Assembly: GCA_010094025.1 (NCBI GenBank)
Contig: ML991860.1
Coordinates: 33,590-97,589, forward strand
Origin: Viridothelium virens
Lineage: Eukaryota; Ascomycota; Dothideomycetes; Trypetheliales; Trypetheliaceae
DNA: 64,000 bases
Direction of reading: 5' to 3'
This document shows, one piece after another, positions 36,501 to 47,851 of the stretch. The notes below the pieces were generated by a model. That model was not told the origin of the DNA and did not search any database. It saw only the letters and a program-made list of their open reading frames with translations. Position numbers and translations under genes: made by a program. Every line of letters begins with the position of its first letter. Within the stretch, counting starts at the first letter, position 1.

Positions 36501-39500
36501 AGCATGGTCTTACAGTGCCCACTGTGTTGCAATTTGTGTGGGCTCTGATTCTTCGGTGCTACACCAACTCGAACGAGATCTGCTTCGGATACCTAGTCTC
36601 TGGACGGGATGCTCCGGTGAGTGGTATTCAAGATGCCGTAGGTGCATTCATCAACATTCTCGTGTGCCGGATAAACCTTCTTGAGAATGTTCAACTTGGA
36701 GATGCACTGGAGCAGATTCAAACCGATGTCGTCCAAAGCATGGCCCATCAGCACAGTTCCCTTGCAGATGTGCAACACGAGCTTCGTCTTTCAGGTGTTT
36801 CGCTCTTCAATACGGCTTTCACCTACCAGAAGCGATCAAGTTCGAACATGGTATCAACTGATGCGCTTTCCTTCAATGTCCTCGACGCTCATGATCCAAG
36901 TGAATACAGCATTACAATCAACATCGAGGCCTTCGAATCAGGCGTGGAAGTCCACTTGAACTATTGGTCCGACATTCTGTCCGAGACGCAGGCGTCACAC
37001 ATGGCCAGCACTTACGAACACGTCCTAAATAGCATCATGGAAAGTCCGAAACTAAGTCTGCCAATTGGTGAGCTCGATCACTTCAGTGAGAAGAGCAGGA
37101 AACAAGTGTCGGAGTGGAACGAGAAACTTCCGGAAACCGTTGAAAAATGCGTGCACAAGGCAATTGAAGAGCAATCGCGCATCCAGCAAATTTCCAAGCA
37201 TGCTATTTTTGCGTGGGATGGAAACCTTACGTACAAGCAGCTTGATCGACTGGCAACACGATTAGCCACTCGCCTTGTTACGCTTGGTGTCCTCCGAGGG
37301 ACTTATGTTCCTATTTGCTTCGAGAAGTCTCTGTGGCCGATTGTGGCAATGCTCGCGATAATGAAGGCTGGTGGTGCATTCGTGCCTTTAGATCCCACCC
37401 ATCCCGTTAGCCGATGGAAGCACATCATCCAAAACGTTGAAGCTAAATTGGTGCTTTGCTCGTCACAACACCAGGCCAAGCTTTCCGAGGCCGCGAAAAA
37501 GACGTTTGTTGTCGACAAGACGTCGATCAGCCAATGCACGGACTCTCCACGCAGCCTCTCTCTGCAAGAGCCATCACCTGAAGACGCTGCGTATATCATC
37601 TTCACTTCAGGCACAACTGGTTTGCCAAAAGGTACCATTATTGAGCATGCCCAATTTTGTACTAGCGCAACTGAACACGCTCGAGCGATGTTTATGCGAT
37701 CGGATTCTCGGGTCTTCCAGTTCGCTAACTACACATTTGATGCAAGCATCATGGAAATCTTATCAACCCTGATTGCTGGTGGATGTGTTTGTGTGCCGAA
37801 CGAACAAGAGCGCATGAGTGATATCCCCGGCGCCATCCAACGTATGGATGTTAACTGGACATTGCTGACACCATCTGTGGCCAAGATTCTGGATCCAGAC
37901 AGTGTACCAAGTTTGAAGGTACTTGTCACTGGTGGTGAAGCAATGTCTGCCGGACACATTGCCAGGTGGCGAGGCAAGGCCGCAATCATCAACGCCTACG
38001 GACCAAGTGAGACTTCAGTCATCGCCGCAACAAGTACCAAGATCGATGAGAACGGCGTTGAAGTCAACGGAGATACCAGTACTATCGGTGGTGCTGTGGG
38101 AGGTCGCAACTGGGTTGTAGACCCACGCAACTGCAATCGACTTACTCCAGTTGGCGGCGTTGGCGAGCTTCTAGTTGAAGGACGCCACGTGGCTCGAGGG
38201 TATCTCAAGAATGAGCAAAAGACTGCCGAAGCCTTCGTCACAGATCCGTCGTGGCGCAAGAACAAAACCTTTGAAGATCTCGATCATCGCAAAGAACGCA
38301 TGTATCGGACTGGCGATCTCGTCCGGTACAACTCCGACGGCACATTGAGTTACATATCAAGAAAGGATACTCAAGTGAAATTCAACGGTCAGCGCATCGA
38401 GCTCGGTGAAATCGAGCATCATGTACGGACAAATCTTTCGGAGGAGATCCAATCTGCCGTCGAACTAGTCGTACCCCCTGGCCGGAATGGGACTAAAGCC
38501 CTCTGTGTCTTCCTCTCCATTCCGGAGGGCAAGGCCGAAACTGAGCCCCAAATAGCATCTCCCATCGATGAACTGTTACTCCCGATGTCAGATCAGATGC
38601 AGGCTCGATGCAAGGAACTTGAAAGCGCCCTCACGAAAGCGCTGCCAGCATACATGGTCCCGACGATATTCATCCCGCTTACAAAGATGCCATGGACAAG
38701 TTCTGGTAAGATCGACCGACCCCGACTGCGACACGTTGTCGAAAAGCTGCCAAGAGAGGAGATATTGCCATACAAACTAGCAGGTTTTGTCAAAAAGCGA
38801 GCTCCAGTTACAGCTATGGAGAAGAAGCTGGCCAAGTTATGGGAGAATGTCTTGAACGCGCCATCCAGTTCCTTTGGCCTCGACGATAACTTTTTCAAGC
38901 TCGGCGGTGACTCAATTGCGGCGATGCGGCTCATCAACGCTGCCTATGCTGAACAAATTACCTTGACAGTCCTTGCCATACTCGAAAAACCAAAACTTTC
39001 AGACATGGCTGGGGCTTGCACTATCTTTGAGGGTGACGGTCCCAAAGAGTCTGCGCCATTCAGCTTGATCACCACCGATGAAGGTCTCTCTGAGATCCGC
39101 GACGAATTAGCAGGTGCATGTGAATTTGAGAAGGCCGTAATACAGGACGCCTATCCTTGCAGTTCACTTCAAGAAGGCCTCATCACGTTATCCATCAAAC
39201 AGCCGGGCTCCTATGCCGCTCGCAATGCTTTCCAACTTGGTGCTGAGGTCGATCTTGATCGATTTAAAGCAGCATGGCAAAAGACTGTCGACGATATTGA
39301 TATCCTCAGGACTCGCATCGTTCATATGAAATCGTCTGCCTTTCTTCAAGTTGTGCTCCGTGAGCAGCCAATTACTTGGCATGCTGCAGAGAACTTATCT
39401 GAATTGAACAAGGAGATGATGATTTTACCAGAACACAATGGATCCTCGCTCACCCGGTACACGATAGTCCAAAGCACAAACTCCAACGAGCGTTACTTCG

Positions 39501-42500
39501 TTTGGGGTATTCACCATGCTCTATATGACGGATGGAGCATGCCTATGGTCCTCGAACGATTCAAGTCCAACTACAGGCAAGGCGTCGCGAAGATTCCAAA
39601 GGTTCCATATGCAAGGTTCATCAAATACCTTCTACAAAACAAACCGCAGACATCAGATACTTTCTGGAAATCAAAATTAGCAGGGTCCTCACCCCTTCAC
39701 TTTCCACAGGCTCCAGTCGCAGAGTCACAACAAACTCGTACAACACCATCACTTACCTATGATGCAAATATTTCTCGGACAATCATAGGATCAGAAATAA
39801 CGATGCCAACGATCATCAGAGCTGCTTGGGCCGCACTATTGGGGGCCTACACCGGATCTGAGGACGTCGTTTTCGGTCAGACTCTTGCCGGACGAGATAT
39901 ATCTGTTCCGGGAGTCACCGACATTATCGGCCCAACTCTGACGACTGTACCGACAAGGATTCAGGTAGACCATACCTTGACTGTGATGCAATATTTGCAA
40001 GCTGTTCAGCATATGACTGCGGATACTATACCCCACCAACATGCCGGCCTGCAACACATTAAACGACTCAATTCGGATACTGCAGCAGCCTGTAACTTCC
40101 AGAATCTTCTCGTCATTCAACCAGCAGAGGAAAATTCCTCAGAAGATGAGCTCTGGACTCCTTTGGATGAGGGAGCGGGGATGAACTTCTTTACCTACCC
40201 GCTCATCCTTGAATGCAAGTTTGCGAATCGCAAGGTTGAGATTGTGGTCCATCATGACGAACATACAATTTCCGCACATGAAGTTCAAAGACTACTCTCT
40301 CAGTTTGACATGGTTCTCAACCAGCTCAATGACGCGTCGAACAACAAGGACAAGAAACTGAGCGAGCTCCAGATGTTCAGCATGCAAGATTCGGAGGCTC
40401 TACGGGCTTTCAATCGGACAAATCAACTGTCTGGCATATCGGCTAAGATCATATCTAACTTCAAGGAAACAGCTGCATCAGGGGAACTGCAGAATTTGGG
40501 GATGGGCATGGCATGGATCGTGGATCCGTTAGATCACGACCGCCTTGCGCCTCTGGGCGCAGTGGGGGAGTTGGTCTTAGAAGGAGCGAACTTGGAGAAG
40601 ACATACATGACTGTTCTTCAAGATGCGCAGACGACTTATATCGAAAATCCCACCTGGACTGCAGCATTCGAGGAAGGAAAATCCTCACGGCGGATGCTCA
40701 AGACTGGCTACCTAGCAAACTACGATTCCCGCGGCGTCTTGGAACTCCGAGGAAAGAAAGAGAACCAAGTGAAGCTCAATGGCCAGCGCTTAGAGCTGAC
40801 CGCAATCGAGCGCCTTCTCAACATGCATTCCCACGTTCACGACTCAATCGTACTCCAGCCTCTCGTAGGCCAATTCAGAGAGAATCTCGTCGCTGTCTTG
40901 TCGTTGAAGGGCACGGCCCAAGAAGATGCGGCCTTATCAGTAAAGCCATTGCAGCTCGTATCAGGAGGATCGAGGGAGGCCATGCGCGCACAACTGTCTG
41001 AAGTACAAACTGAGCTGTCAGCACAATTGTCACAGTCTTTCATGCCGAACAAATGGGTGGTAGTACAGGCACTTCCTCTGACGGCGTCAGGGGGACCTGA
41101 TAGGGAACGTGTTGCCGACTGGATTACCAAACTTGATGAGGAGACGCACACACAAATCCGTGATCAGGAGAGAATCGAAGAGCCAGAGGATACCACCGAA
41201 CCTTCAACTGCATTCAAGAGAATCATGCGAGATATTTATTCCCGTGTACTCAATATTCCAGTTGAGGAAATTAGCTTTGAGCAGTCCTTCCTGAATCTTG
41301 GCGGTGACTCAATCACAGCGATGCAAGTCATGGCACATGCTCGAAAAGAAAAGATCAGTCTCTCTTTACATGAGATTATCCGAAGCCAGTCGATCAACGA
41401 ACTCGAACAAAACGCAGATCTACACACACTGCAGCAAGCTGACATGGGCGGTCAAGAGGAGAAGCTCGATACCGTTTTCGAACTTTCTCCCATCCAGCAA
41501 CTCTATTTCCAGTCCGTTAAACAACCGAAGCTCGGTGATCGTTTCAATCAGAGCTATTTGGTCCGCCTTTCCAGGGACATCCCATCTGAAGATATTGAAA
41601 ATGCGGTCAAAGCCATTGTCGGTCAGCACTCGATGCTTCGAGCACGATTCACCAAAGACGCATCGGGTGTTTGGAAGCAACGCATAACTGGAGACGTCAC
41701 TTCTTCCTACCGTTATAAAGTTTATGAGGTCGAGAAGCTCCGTGATATTAATCCCATGGTTTCAGACAGCCAAAGCTGTCTCGATGTTCAAAATGGGCCC
41801 CTGTTCGCAGCAGACTTCTTCCGAATCAATGGGCAAGAGAGCGTGGTATTCCTCGTTGCTCACCATCTCGTCGTGGATATTGTGTCCTGGAATAATATCA
41901 TGCAGGACTTTGAGGAGCTGCTTGATACCGGTGCGCTGATGGGTGACAAGCCACTGCCATTCCAGCATTGGGCATCCATGCAAGCCGACAACGCCCAAGA
42001 GAGAAATGCAAGCGGCAATAGTCGGAAAGTCTTGCCTTACGATATTTCTCCCGCCAATCTAGATTACTGGGGCTTAGCTGGAAAACCTAACAAGTACAGT
42101 GATGTGGACCACGAATCCTTCATGATCCCCGAGGACATATCCCAACTCGCGCTCGACGAGTGTCACAAGCCTTTCAAGACAGACATGGTAGATCTATTCT
42201 TAGCAGTCCTTGTCCATTCGTTCAACCGTGTATTCAATGACAGAGAGGCACCAACTATTTTCAACGAAGGTCACGGCCGTGAACCTTGGGATTCCTCCAT
42301 TGACATTTCGAGGACAGTGGGATGGTTCACAGCCATGGCTCCTTTCCACGTCGCAGTCGATAAAGATAGGAACGATATCCTGGATACTGTAAAGCGAATG
42401 AAAGATGTTCGTCGCAAGGTGCCAGAAAATGGTCGGGCCTATTTTGCTCATCGTTTCCTCACATTAGACGGCCGTAAACGATTCAAGGACCATATGCCAA

Positions 42501-45500
42501 TGGAAATGACGTTCAATTACCTCGGTCGCATGCAATCGGCACAGCGCGACGATTCTTTGTTGCAAAAGATCGACTTTGATACAGATGATGAGTCTTTCAG
42601 GATGGTCGCCGATATGAACGACAACGCACCCAGATTCGCTCTCTTCGAGGTCTCGGCTTATGTTGCTACGAAACAAATTCAGTTCACCGTCAACTACAAC
42701 CGATGTGTAAAGCATCAAAACGCAATACAACGATGGTTTTCGGAATGCCAACGAACTTTCGCCGAAGCTGTCACTCGTCTAGTGGAGCTACCATCGCAGC
42801 CCACGCTTAGCGATTATCCTACCATGCCGATCGGTTATGATAAGCTGGAGAAGTTAACAAGGGAGATCTTCCCCAAGTATGGCCTCACTCACCACGATAA
42901 GGTCGAGAATGTCTACCCATGTTCTCCTATGCAAGAGGGATTGTTGCTCGCTCAATTTGTTGATCCAAGCCGATATCTCTGCCACACGGAAGTTGAGGTC
43001 AAGCCCACTCGATTCGGAGAAGGCCAAGTCAATGCTCAGAAACTCGTGAGCACCTGGCAAAAGGTCGTTGATCGCCATGCGGCTCTGAGAACGATCTTCA
43101 TCGACAGTGTCTATCAAGGGGATGCGTTCAACCAAATCGTTGTTAAGCAAGCGAACAGTGGGGCGATCTTTATCGAGTGTGAAGAGAGCGAAGTGTTGGA
43201 CCGCATGGATGCTGTCAGTCTCCGAGAAACTAACTTGAAGAACAAGCCCCCGCTCCCTCATCAGCTGACAGTCTGCCTCACACCAAATGGCAAAGTCTTC
43301 CTCAAGATCGAAATCAACCACTGTGTCATTGATGGCGAATCGGCTTTCATTCTCATGCGCGACCTGGGACTGGCGTACGAGGATAAATTGCCAGAAGGTC
43401 GCGGTCCGTTATATAGCGATTACATCGCGTACATCAAAGGCCAGCCACCGAGCGCGGATGTCAGATTTTGGAGAACATATCTGAAAGGAGTTCAGCCATG
43501 TTACTTCCCTGCGCTGGTTGACAAACCACCAGCTGAAAAGACTCTTGGCTCAGTCTCATTGAAGTTCGACCGGTTTGATGAGCTTCAGAGCCTCTGCAAA
43601 ACTCTGAAAGTAACTCTATCTAACGTCATGCTTGTAGCGTGGGCCTTGGTCTTACGAGATTACGTCCGCACGGATGACATCTGCTTTGGGTACCTGACTT
43701 CAGGTCGTGATGCCCCGGTCAGCAGCATTCAAGACGCTATTGGTGCATATATCAATATGCTCGTGTCTCGCATTAAGTTTACAGCTACCTCGTCCCTCGA
43801 AGAGATGTTCCAGACGACACAGGATGACTATCATCAAAGTCTGCCGTACCAGCATTGTTCTCTTGCTCAGATGCAACACGATATGGAGTACACTGGCAAT
43901 ATGTTTAATACTGCTGTTTCAATCCAGAACACTGGTGCTGAAGGAGAAGCTGCAGAATGTTCTCTTGATTTCATACCTCTGAGAGCCCATGATCCTAGCG
44001 AGGTAAGTTTTGACAACATTAGAGACGGTCAAGAGCGAAGACTAATATATAATCCATAGTATGGCGTAACTCTCAATATCAGGACGACAAGGCACGACGA
44101 AGGCGCCGTGCTTAGATATTGGAACGACCATTTGTCGCCTCAGCAGGCCGAAGAAGTCATGGACAAGCTTAGTCGAGTTCTTACCAACACGATTACGGAA
44201 CCAAAACAATCCATCATGGAGCTGGACAAAGCCAATAAAGCTCTCCAAAAGGGAGCAAGTCCAGAGGCTTCTGCACCAGAACCCGCGACCTTTGACGTCA
44301 ATCACGGCATTGCCCAGCAGCTCGTTACCCAACAAGTCTACCCTGATATGGTTAAGCAGCTTGTTTCTGAATGTGTCCACCGCGACATGTTTAAGCAACT
44401 CGTTTCCGAAACCGTGCAACAGGTTATTGGCGAACTTTTCAAGAATGGAACTCTTGTAGCATCCGATACCAACAGGATCCAGAACGGCAGCTCGATGAAC
44501 CTTATTAGTCCCAAAGCTAATGAGGTGGACAACAGCAAGTCAATCAGAGATCGTGCAGCAACAGACCAGGATTCCGACGAAAATGTCGCTCTTTCGAGAA
44601 AGCAAGGAAAGGCACTCTCCGCAGAAGAAATGGACAAGAAACTCTTAACCTTATGGAGCGAAGCGCTTGACATCCCAAAGAACGAGATTGGAAGTGAAGG
44701 AAGTTTCTTCGAGTTGGGCGGTGACTCGCTCGTCGCTATGAAAATGGTAGGATCCGCTCTTGAGAACGGTATCAACTTGACTGTCGCGGATGTGTTCTTA
44801 TACCCCGCTTTCAACGACATGCTTGCAGTCATTCGCAGATCTATGAGTACGGAAGTGCCCCAGGCTGGTGAAAACGGCAACGGAGAGGAAGCGAAACAAG
44901 AGCTGATCTTCGACCCATTGGATGAAGTGGCATACGAGCCTTTCTCACTTCTCAAGAACAGCAATATTGAGGCATTCCTCCAAGAGCATGTCTGCTCTCA
45001 ACTTCATGTCTTCAGAGGAGGTATTGTAGACGTGCTTCCAGTCACCGATTATCAAGCATTGGCCATTAGTGGCTCGATGCTAGAGTCGAGGTGGATGCTT
45101 AACTACTTCTCCTTCGAAGGTCGTGGGAAACTTGACTTAGGAAGACTCAAGCGTTGTATCTTCCAGGTCATCCAAGAATATCCGATCCTCCGTACCGTGT
45201 TCATTGCACACCAGGACCAGTTACTGCAAGTCGTCCTACGCAAACTTGAGCCGGACTTTTCTGTCGTGGAGACTGCGCAAGACGTCGACGAATACGTCCG
45301 CTCATGGAGGGAAGAAGATCGCAGTTCCACCCTCCGACTTGGCGAGTCTTACCTCAAAGTGATGGTAGTGCAGAAGAAGTACAGCAGTCAGCATTCTATT
45401 GTGCTGCGACTCTCACACGCGCAGTATGACGGGGTGTCACTGCCTATCATTCTAGAGTCACTTCAAGCCGCATACAACGGGCAGCCGCTCGTCTCTGGGA

Positions 45501-46762
45501 CCGACTTCTCGAATTACGTCAGTTCTGCGATGGATGATCCATCCGGCGATACCCACGACCATTGGAGAAATTTACTCAAGGGCTCCTCAATGACTTCCAT
45601 CGTGTCCCGTGACAGACCGAACTTTGACATGTTCATGACGGAGAGTACAACTTTCAAGAAGACTATCAATTTACATTCCCTATCGGCCAAGAGTATCACA
45701 CCTGCAACCATTCTCAAAGCGGCGTGGGCATTAGTGTTAACCCAAACGACAGCCACCTCGGATGTTACTTTCGGGCATATAGTGAACGGTCGCAACGCCG
45801 TAGTGCCAGGCCTAGCACATGTGGTAGGCCCATGTCTGAACATTGTCCCTGTCCGAACCAAGCTCCAGCTTGGCTGGACGGCTCTCGATCTTCTGCACGA
45901 TATCCAGGGACAACAGGTCGCCAACATGCCGCATGAGATGCTTGGATTCCGCGAAATTATCAAGCGCTGCACTGATTGGCCCGATTGCACAACCTTCTCT
46001 TCGATTATCCAGCATCAGAACCTCGAAGCTTCTGAATCTTACCGTTTCGGTGATGTTGACTATCACGTCAGTGCTGTCGGCGCACCAGGCGAAATGGCCG
46101 ATATCAATATTGTGTCGGTTCCGCAGAAGGACAATAATGTTGAGATCAATCTTTCTTTCGTCCGGGACGGCGGTATCACCTCCGCCTTTGCGACAAGGCT
46201 CCTTGACTCGCTATGCACTATGGCTACGGCCATTTCAGCGGAACCCGATATGGCACTCCCTTCGCCATCGCCGCGATCGCGCATGTCGCAACAAACAGCA
46301 GATGAGATAGGATTTGCTTCATCCACCAGCTTGGTCGCCCCGTCAGAGAGACTGACTGACCACGAGATTCTTCAGCTGTCCGACGTGATTACTCACGCTT
46401 GGCAGCAAATCCTTCCAAAGTGGAAAGGTAGACCTCTACCTCTAAGCCCAGAGGACTCATTCTTCGAGCTAGGTGGCGACGTTATAGGTCTCGCACAAGT
46501 CTTTGCGATCCTCCAAAAGGATGGCTTTGAGCTTCGTCTTGAGGATATGATCCGCCATCCAGTCTTTTCCGAGCATGTCGCACTCCTCTCAAAATTGAAG
46601 GCCCCAGTCAGGATCATTGATTCGTCAAGTTCGGAAGAGGACTTAAAATCGGTAACTCGTGCAGAGGTTCAAGCTATTCGGGGGCAGCCGAAATCCTGGA
46701 GGAAATCTATTCATCGGGTGAAGAGTTTTATGAACCGTGGCAAGACTGATAAGGCGTTTTAA
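23751..46762 (+). CDS. Giant non-ribosomal peptide synthetase, about 7,634 residues
   Basis: Three exons, 23751-24326, 24377-44002 and 44060-46762, joined by 50 and 57 bp introns at phase 0. Domain order from motifs: C remnant, A1-T1-E1, C1-A2-T2, C2-A3-T3-E2, C3-A4-T4, C4-(A remnant)-T5-E3, C5-linker-T6, C6-T7. ATP-binding TSG(T/S)TG motifs start at residues 422, 1970, 3058 and 4602. Carrier serines are at 849, 2396, 3482, 5038, 5837 and 6957; T7 has Val at 7542. Condensation motifs (H-x3-DG) start near 2599, 4138, 5238, 6506 and 7186, plus C1 at base 28324; epimerase motifs (HH-x3-D) at 1028, 3659 and 6021. There is no thioesterase; the terminal C domain may release or cyclise the product, as in other fungal NRPSs. 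The layout recalls Pes1/NPS4-type synthetases (from memory, untested). ATG 23751 opens the frame; nothing like an N-terminal C half is seen upstream. Product unknown. Confidence 0.95.
24600..27840 (+). other. NRPS module 1: A1-T1-E1
   Basis: A1 has TSGTTGEPKG, NGYGPSE, YKTGDL and SGKLDRK. My reading of the ten-residue pocket code is D-A-V-V-V-A-G-V-C-K, mostly small and hydrophobic. T1 carries FGGDSIS. E1 has HHLVIDLVSW, EGHGRE, VGWFT and NYLG, all expected of an active epimerase, so residue 1 is probably delivered in the D form. Confidence 0.88.
27870..31110 (+). other. NRPS module 2: C1-A2-T2
   Basis: C1 follows an epimerase and has SHTIMDG. A2 has TSGSTGNPKG, VYGPTEC, YKTGDL and SGKLDRR; its pocket code reads D-N-E-D-A-G-V-I-N-K, with acidic residues at positions 239 and 278, unlike the other three. 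T2 has LGGDSVS. No epimerase follows, so an L residue is expected; a basic side chain is a reasonable guess. Confidence 0.88.
31130..35720 (+). other. NRPS module 3: C2-A3-T3-E2
   Basis: C2 has the full HHALYDG motif. A3 has TSGTTGKPKG, NAYGPSE, YKTGDL and SGKLDRR; pocket code D-A-M-L-V-G-A-I-I-K, hydrophobic. T3 has LGGDSIT. E2 has HHLVVDVVSW and EGHGRE. Confidence 0.88.
35740..39030 (+). other. NRPS module 4: C3-A4-T4
   Basis: C3, after an epimerase, has SHAISDG. A4 has TSGTTGLPKG, NAYGPSE, YRTGDL and SGKIDRP; its pocket code D-A-M-L-V-G-A-V-I-K differs from A3 at one conservative position, so both probably take similar hydrophobic residues. T4 has LGGDSIA. Confidence 0.88.
39050..42800 (+). 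other. NRPS module 5: C4, truncated A, T5, E3
   Basis: C4 has HHALYDG. The following A region (about 40390-41130) jumps from the pre-A linker straight to the WIVDPLDHDRLAP segment near motif A6: motifs A1-A5 are missing. What remains is degenerate: KTGYL for YKTGDL, GKKENQVKLNGQ for GRKDTQVKLNGQ, and SGGPDRE for SGKLDRR, losing the catalytic Asp and Lys. T5 (LGGDSIT) and E3 (HHLVVDIVSW, EGHGRE) look intact. Confidence 0.88.
42820..44860 (+). other. NRPS module 6: C5, linker, T6 without an A domain
   Basis: C5 after E3 has NHCVIDG; its end is split by the second intron. About 125 residues of linker follow, including a triple 13-residue repeat (44315-44431), then T6 with LGGDSLV. No adenylation motif is present between C5 and T6. 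Confidence 0.85.
44315..44431 (+). repeat. 39 bp (13-residue) triple repeat in the NRPS linker
   Basis: Units 44315-44353, 44354-44392 and 44393-44431 encode QQLVTQQVYPDMV, KQLVSECVHRDMF and KQLVSETVQQVIG. The pattern of Leu/Val and Met/Ile suggests an amphipathic helix in the linker between C5 and T6. Confidence 0.75.
44920..46762 (+). other. NRPS terminus: C6, degenerate T7, basic tail
   Basis: C6 has SHAQYDG and could act as the terminal condensation (release or cyclisation) domain. T7 matches a carrier domain through SFFELGGD but the next residue is Val, not Ser. The protein ends with a Ser/Glu patch and a Lys/Arg-rich tail. Confidence 0.82.
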
Positions 46763-47851
46763 GGAAACCCCCACAAAAAAAGAACAAAAAAACGATGGAA
46801 ATAGGGAAAAGGGAAAAAGGAAAGGAAAAGCTCTTCTGCAAAGCCTCTGCGCTTCTCGCTTGACTGTGTAATGTGTTTCATTTGTATTTAGTATCTGTAC
46901 GCTCTTTGAATCGTGTAATCTAATATGAGATTGAAAATATCTTCACATGTACCCTCTACGCCTTGTATAAACCTCTAATTTGAGCCCCTGTACAGCAAAT
47001 GGCGAGGCTGTGCTATTACAAGGAACTCGTGCTCGTGGTGACAAACGCGGACTCTTGACTTTTCTTTTCATCCAGTGAGACTTTGGGATGCCCCTTAGAA
47101 AGCCATTAGACTGAATCAAGCGAGAGTGGTGCCAAGACTGGGTGAATTTTGGTACATCCAAAAAGGCATTATCGAGGAAGGTTGCAAATTTTTTAAGTAT
47201 TGACGTGCCAAGAAAAATACCTGTCGCGAGACGTTGCAAAACATGTCTCGAGCTTACCTACCGAGAGCTTCCTTTGAATAATGGCCTGATATCATTGGTT
47301 CATTGGTACCAATTGTCAACACTGAAAGTTCTTCTATCTTGGAAATACTAGATTAAGGGACAGCGTCTAGCACAATATTGTGAACTGTGGTTGTGCTGAA
47401 TGGAAAGGTAGCACGTGCGACGGATTTTCATAAAATTTATTAGACTCACTAGAAGTATTCTTGTCTTCGTCCGCTTCGAGAGAGGAAAATCCCGACTTAC
47501 CGACGTGCCTAAGGTGGAACGTGGAAAAAGAACTGTCTTCCGAACTGAAATCAACACTTTCAATATCTGGTGTTGATAGACCTTTACTCTAGCTGCTTAT
47601 GTGCTGCTATTTCTCGGGGCTGTTTATGCTGAGGGGAGAGAGCTAAGGGAGGAAACCAAAGACAAGAGAGAAAGAAACAGCAAATGACAGACTGGTTTAC
47701 TCATACCACAGTACCTTGGCTTATCTGCGCTTCAGGTCTCATCCGAATGTCAGTCCAGGTAAAACCTGACTGAGTACATGCCGGATGAGACTGCATCAAA
47801 TCGGCTTCGGGAAACGGGCTCTCAACCTGTAAATCCGAAGCTGAACTACTT
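46763..47851. other. Tail-to-tail spacer between the NRPS and the P450
   Basis: Starts with a purine/A-rich stretch (46763-46830) just after the NRPS stop, probably 3' UTR. No coding signal was found in the remaining kilobase on either strand. Confidence 0.5.

Noticed and set aside
40461-41001. Open frames overlapping the degenerate A domain as possible separate genes
   Set aside because: They are alternate-frame shadows; the main frame runs uninterrupted from C4 through T5.
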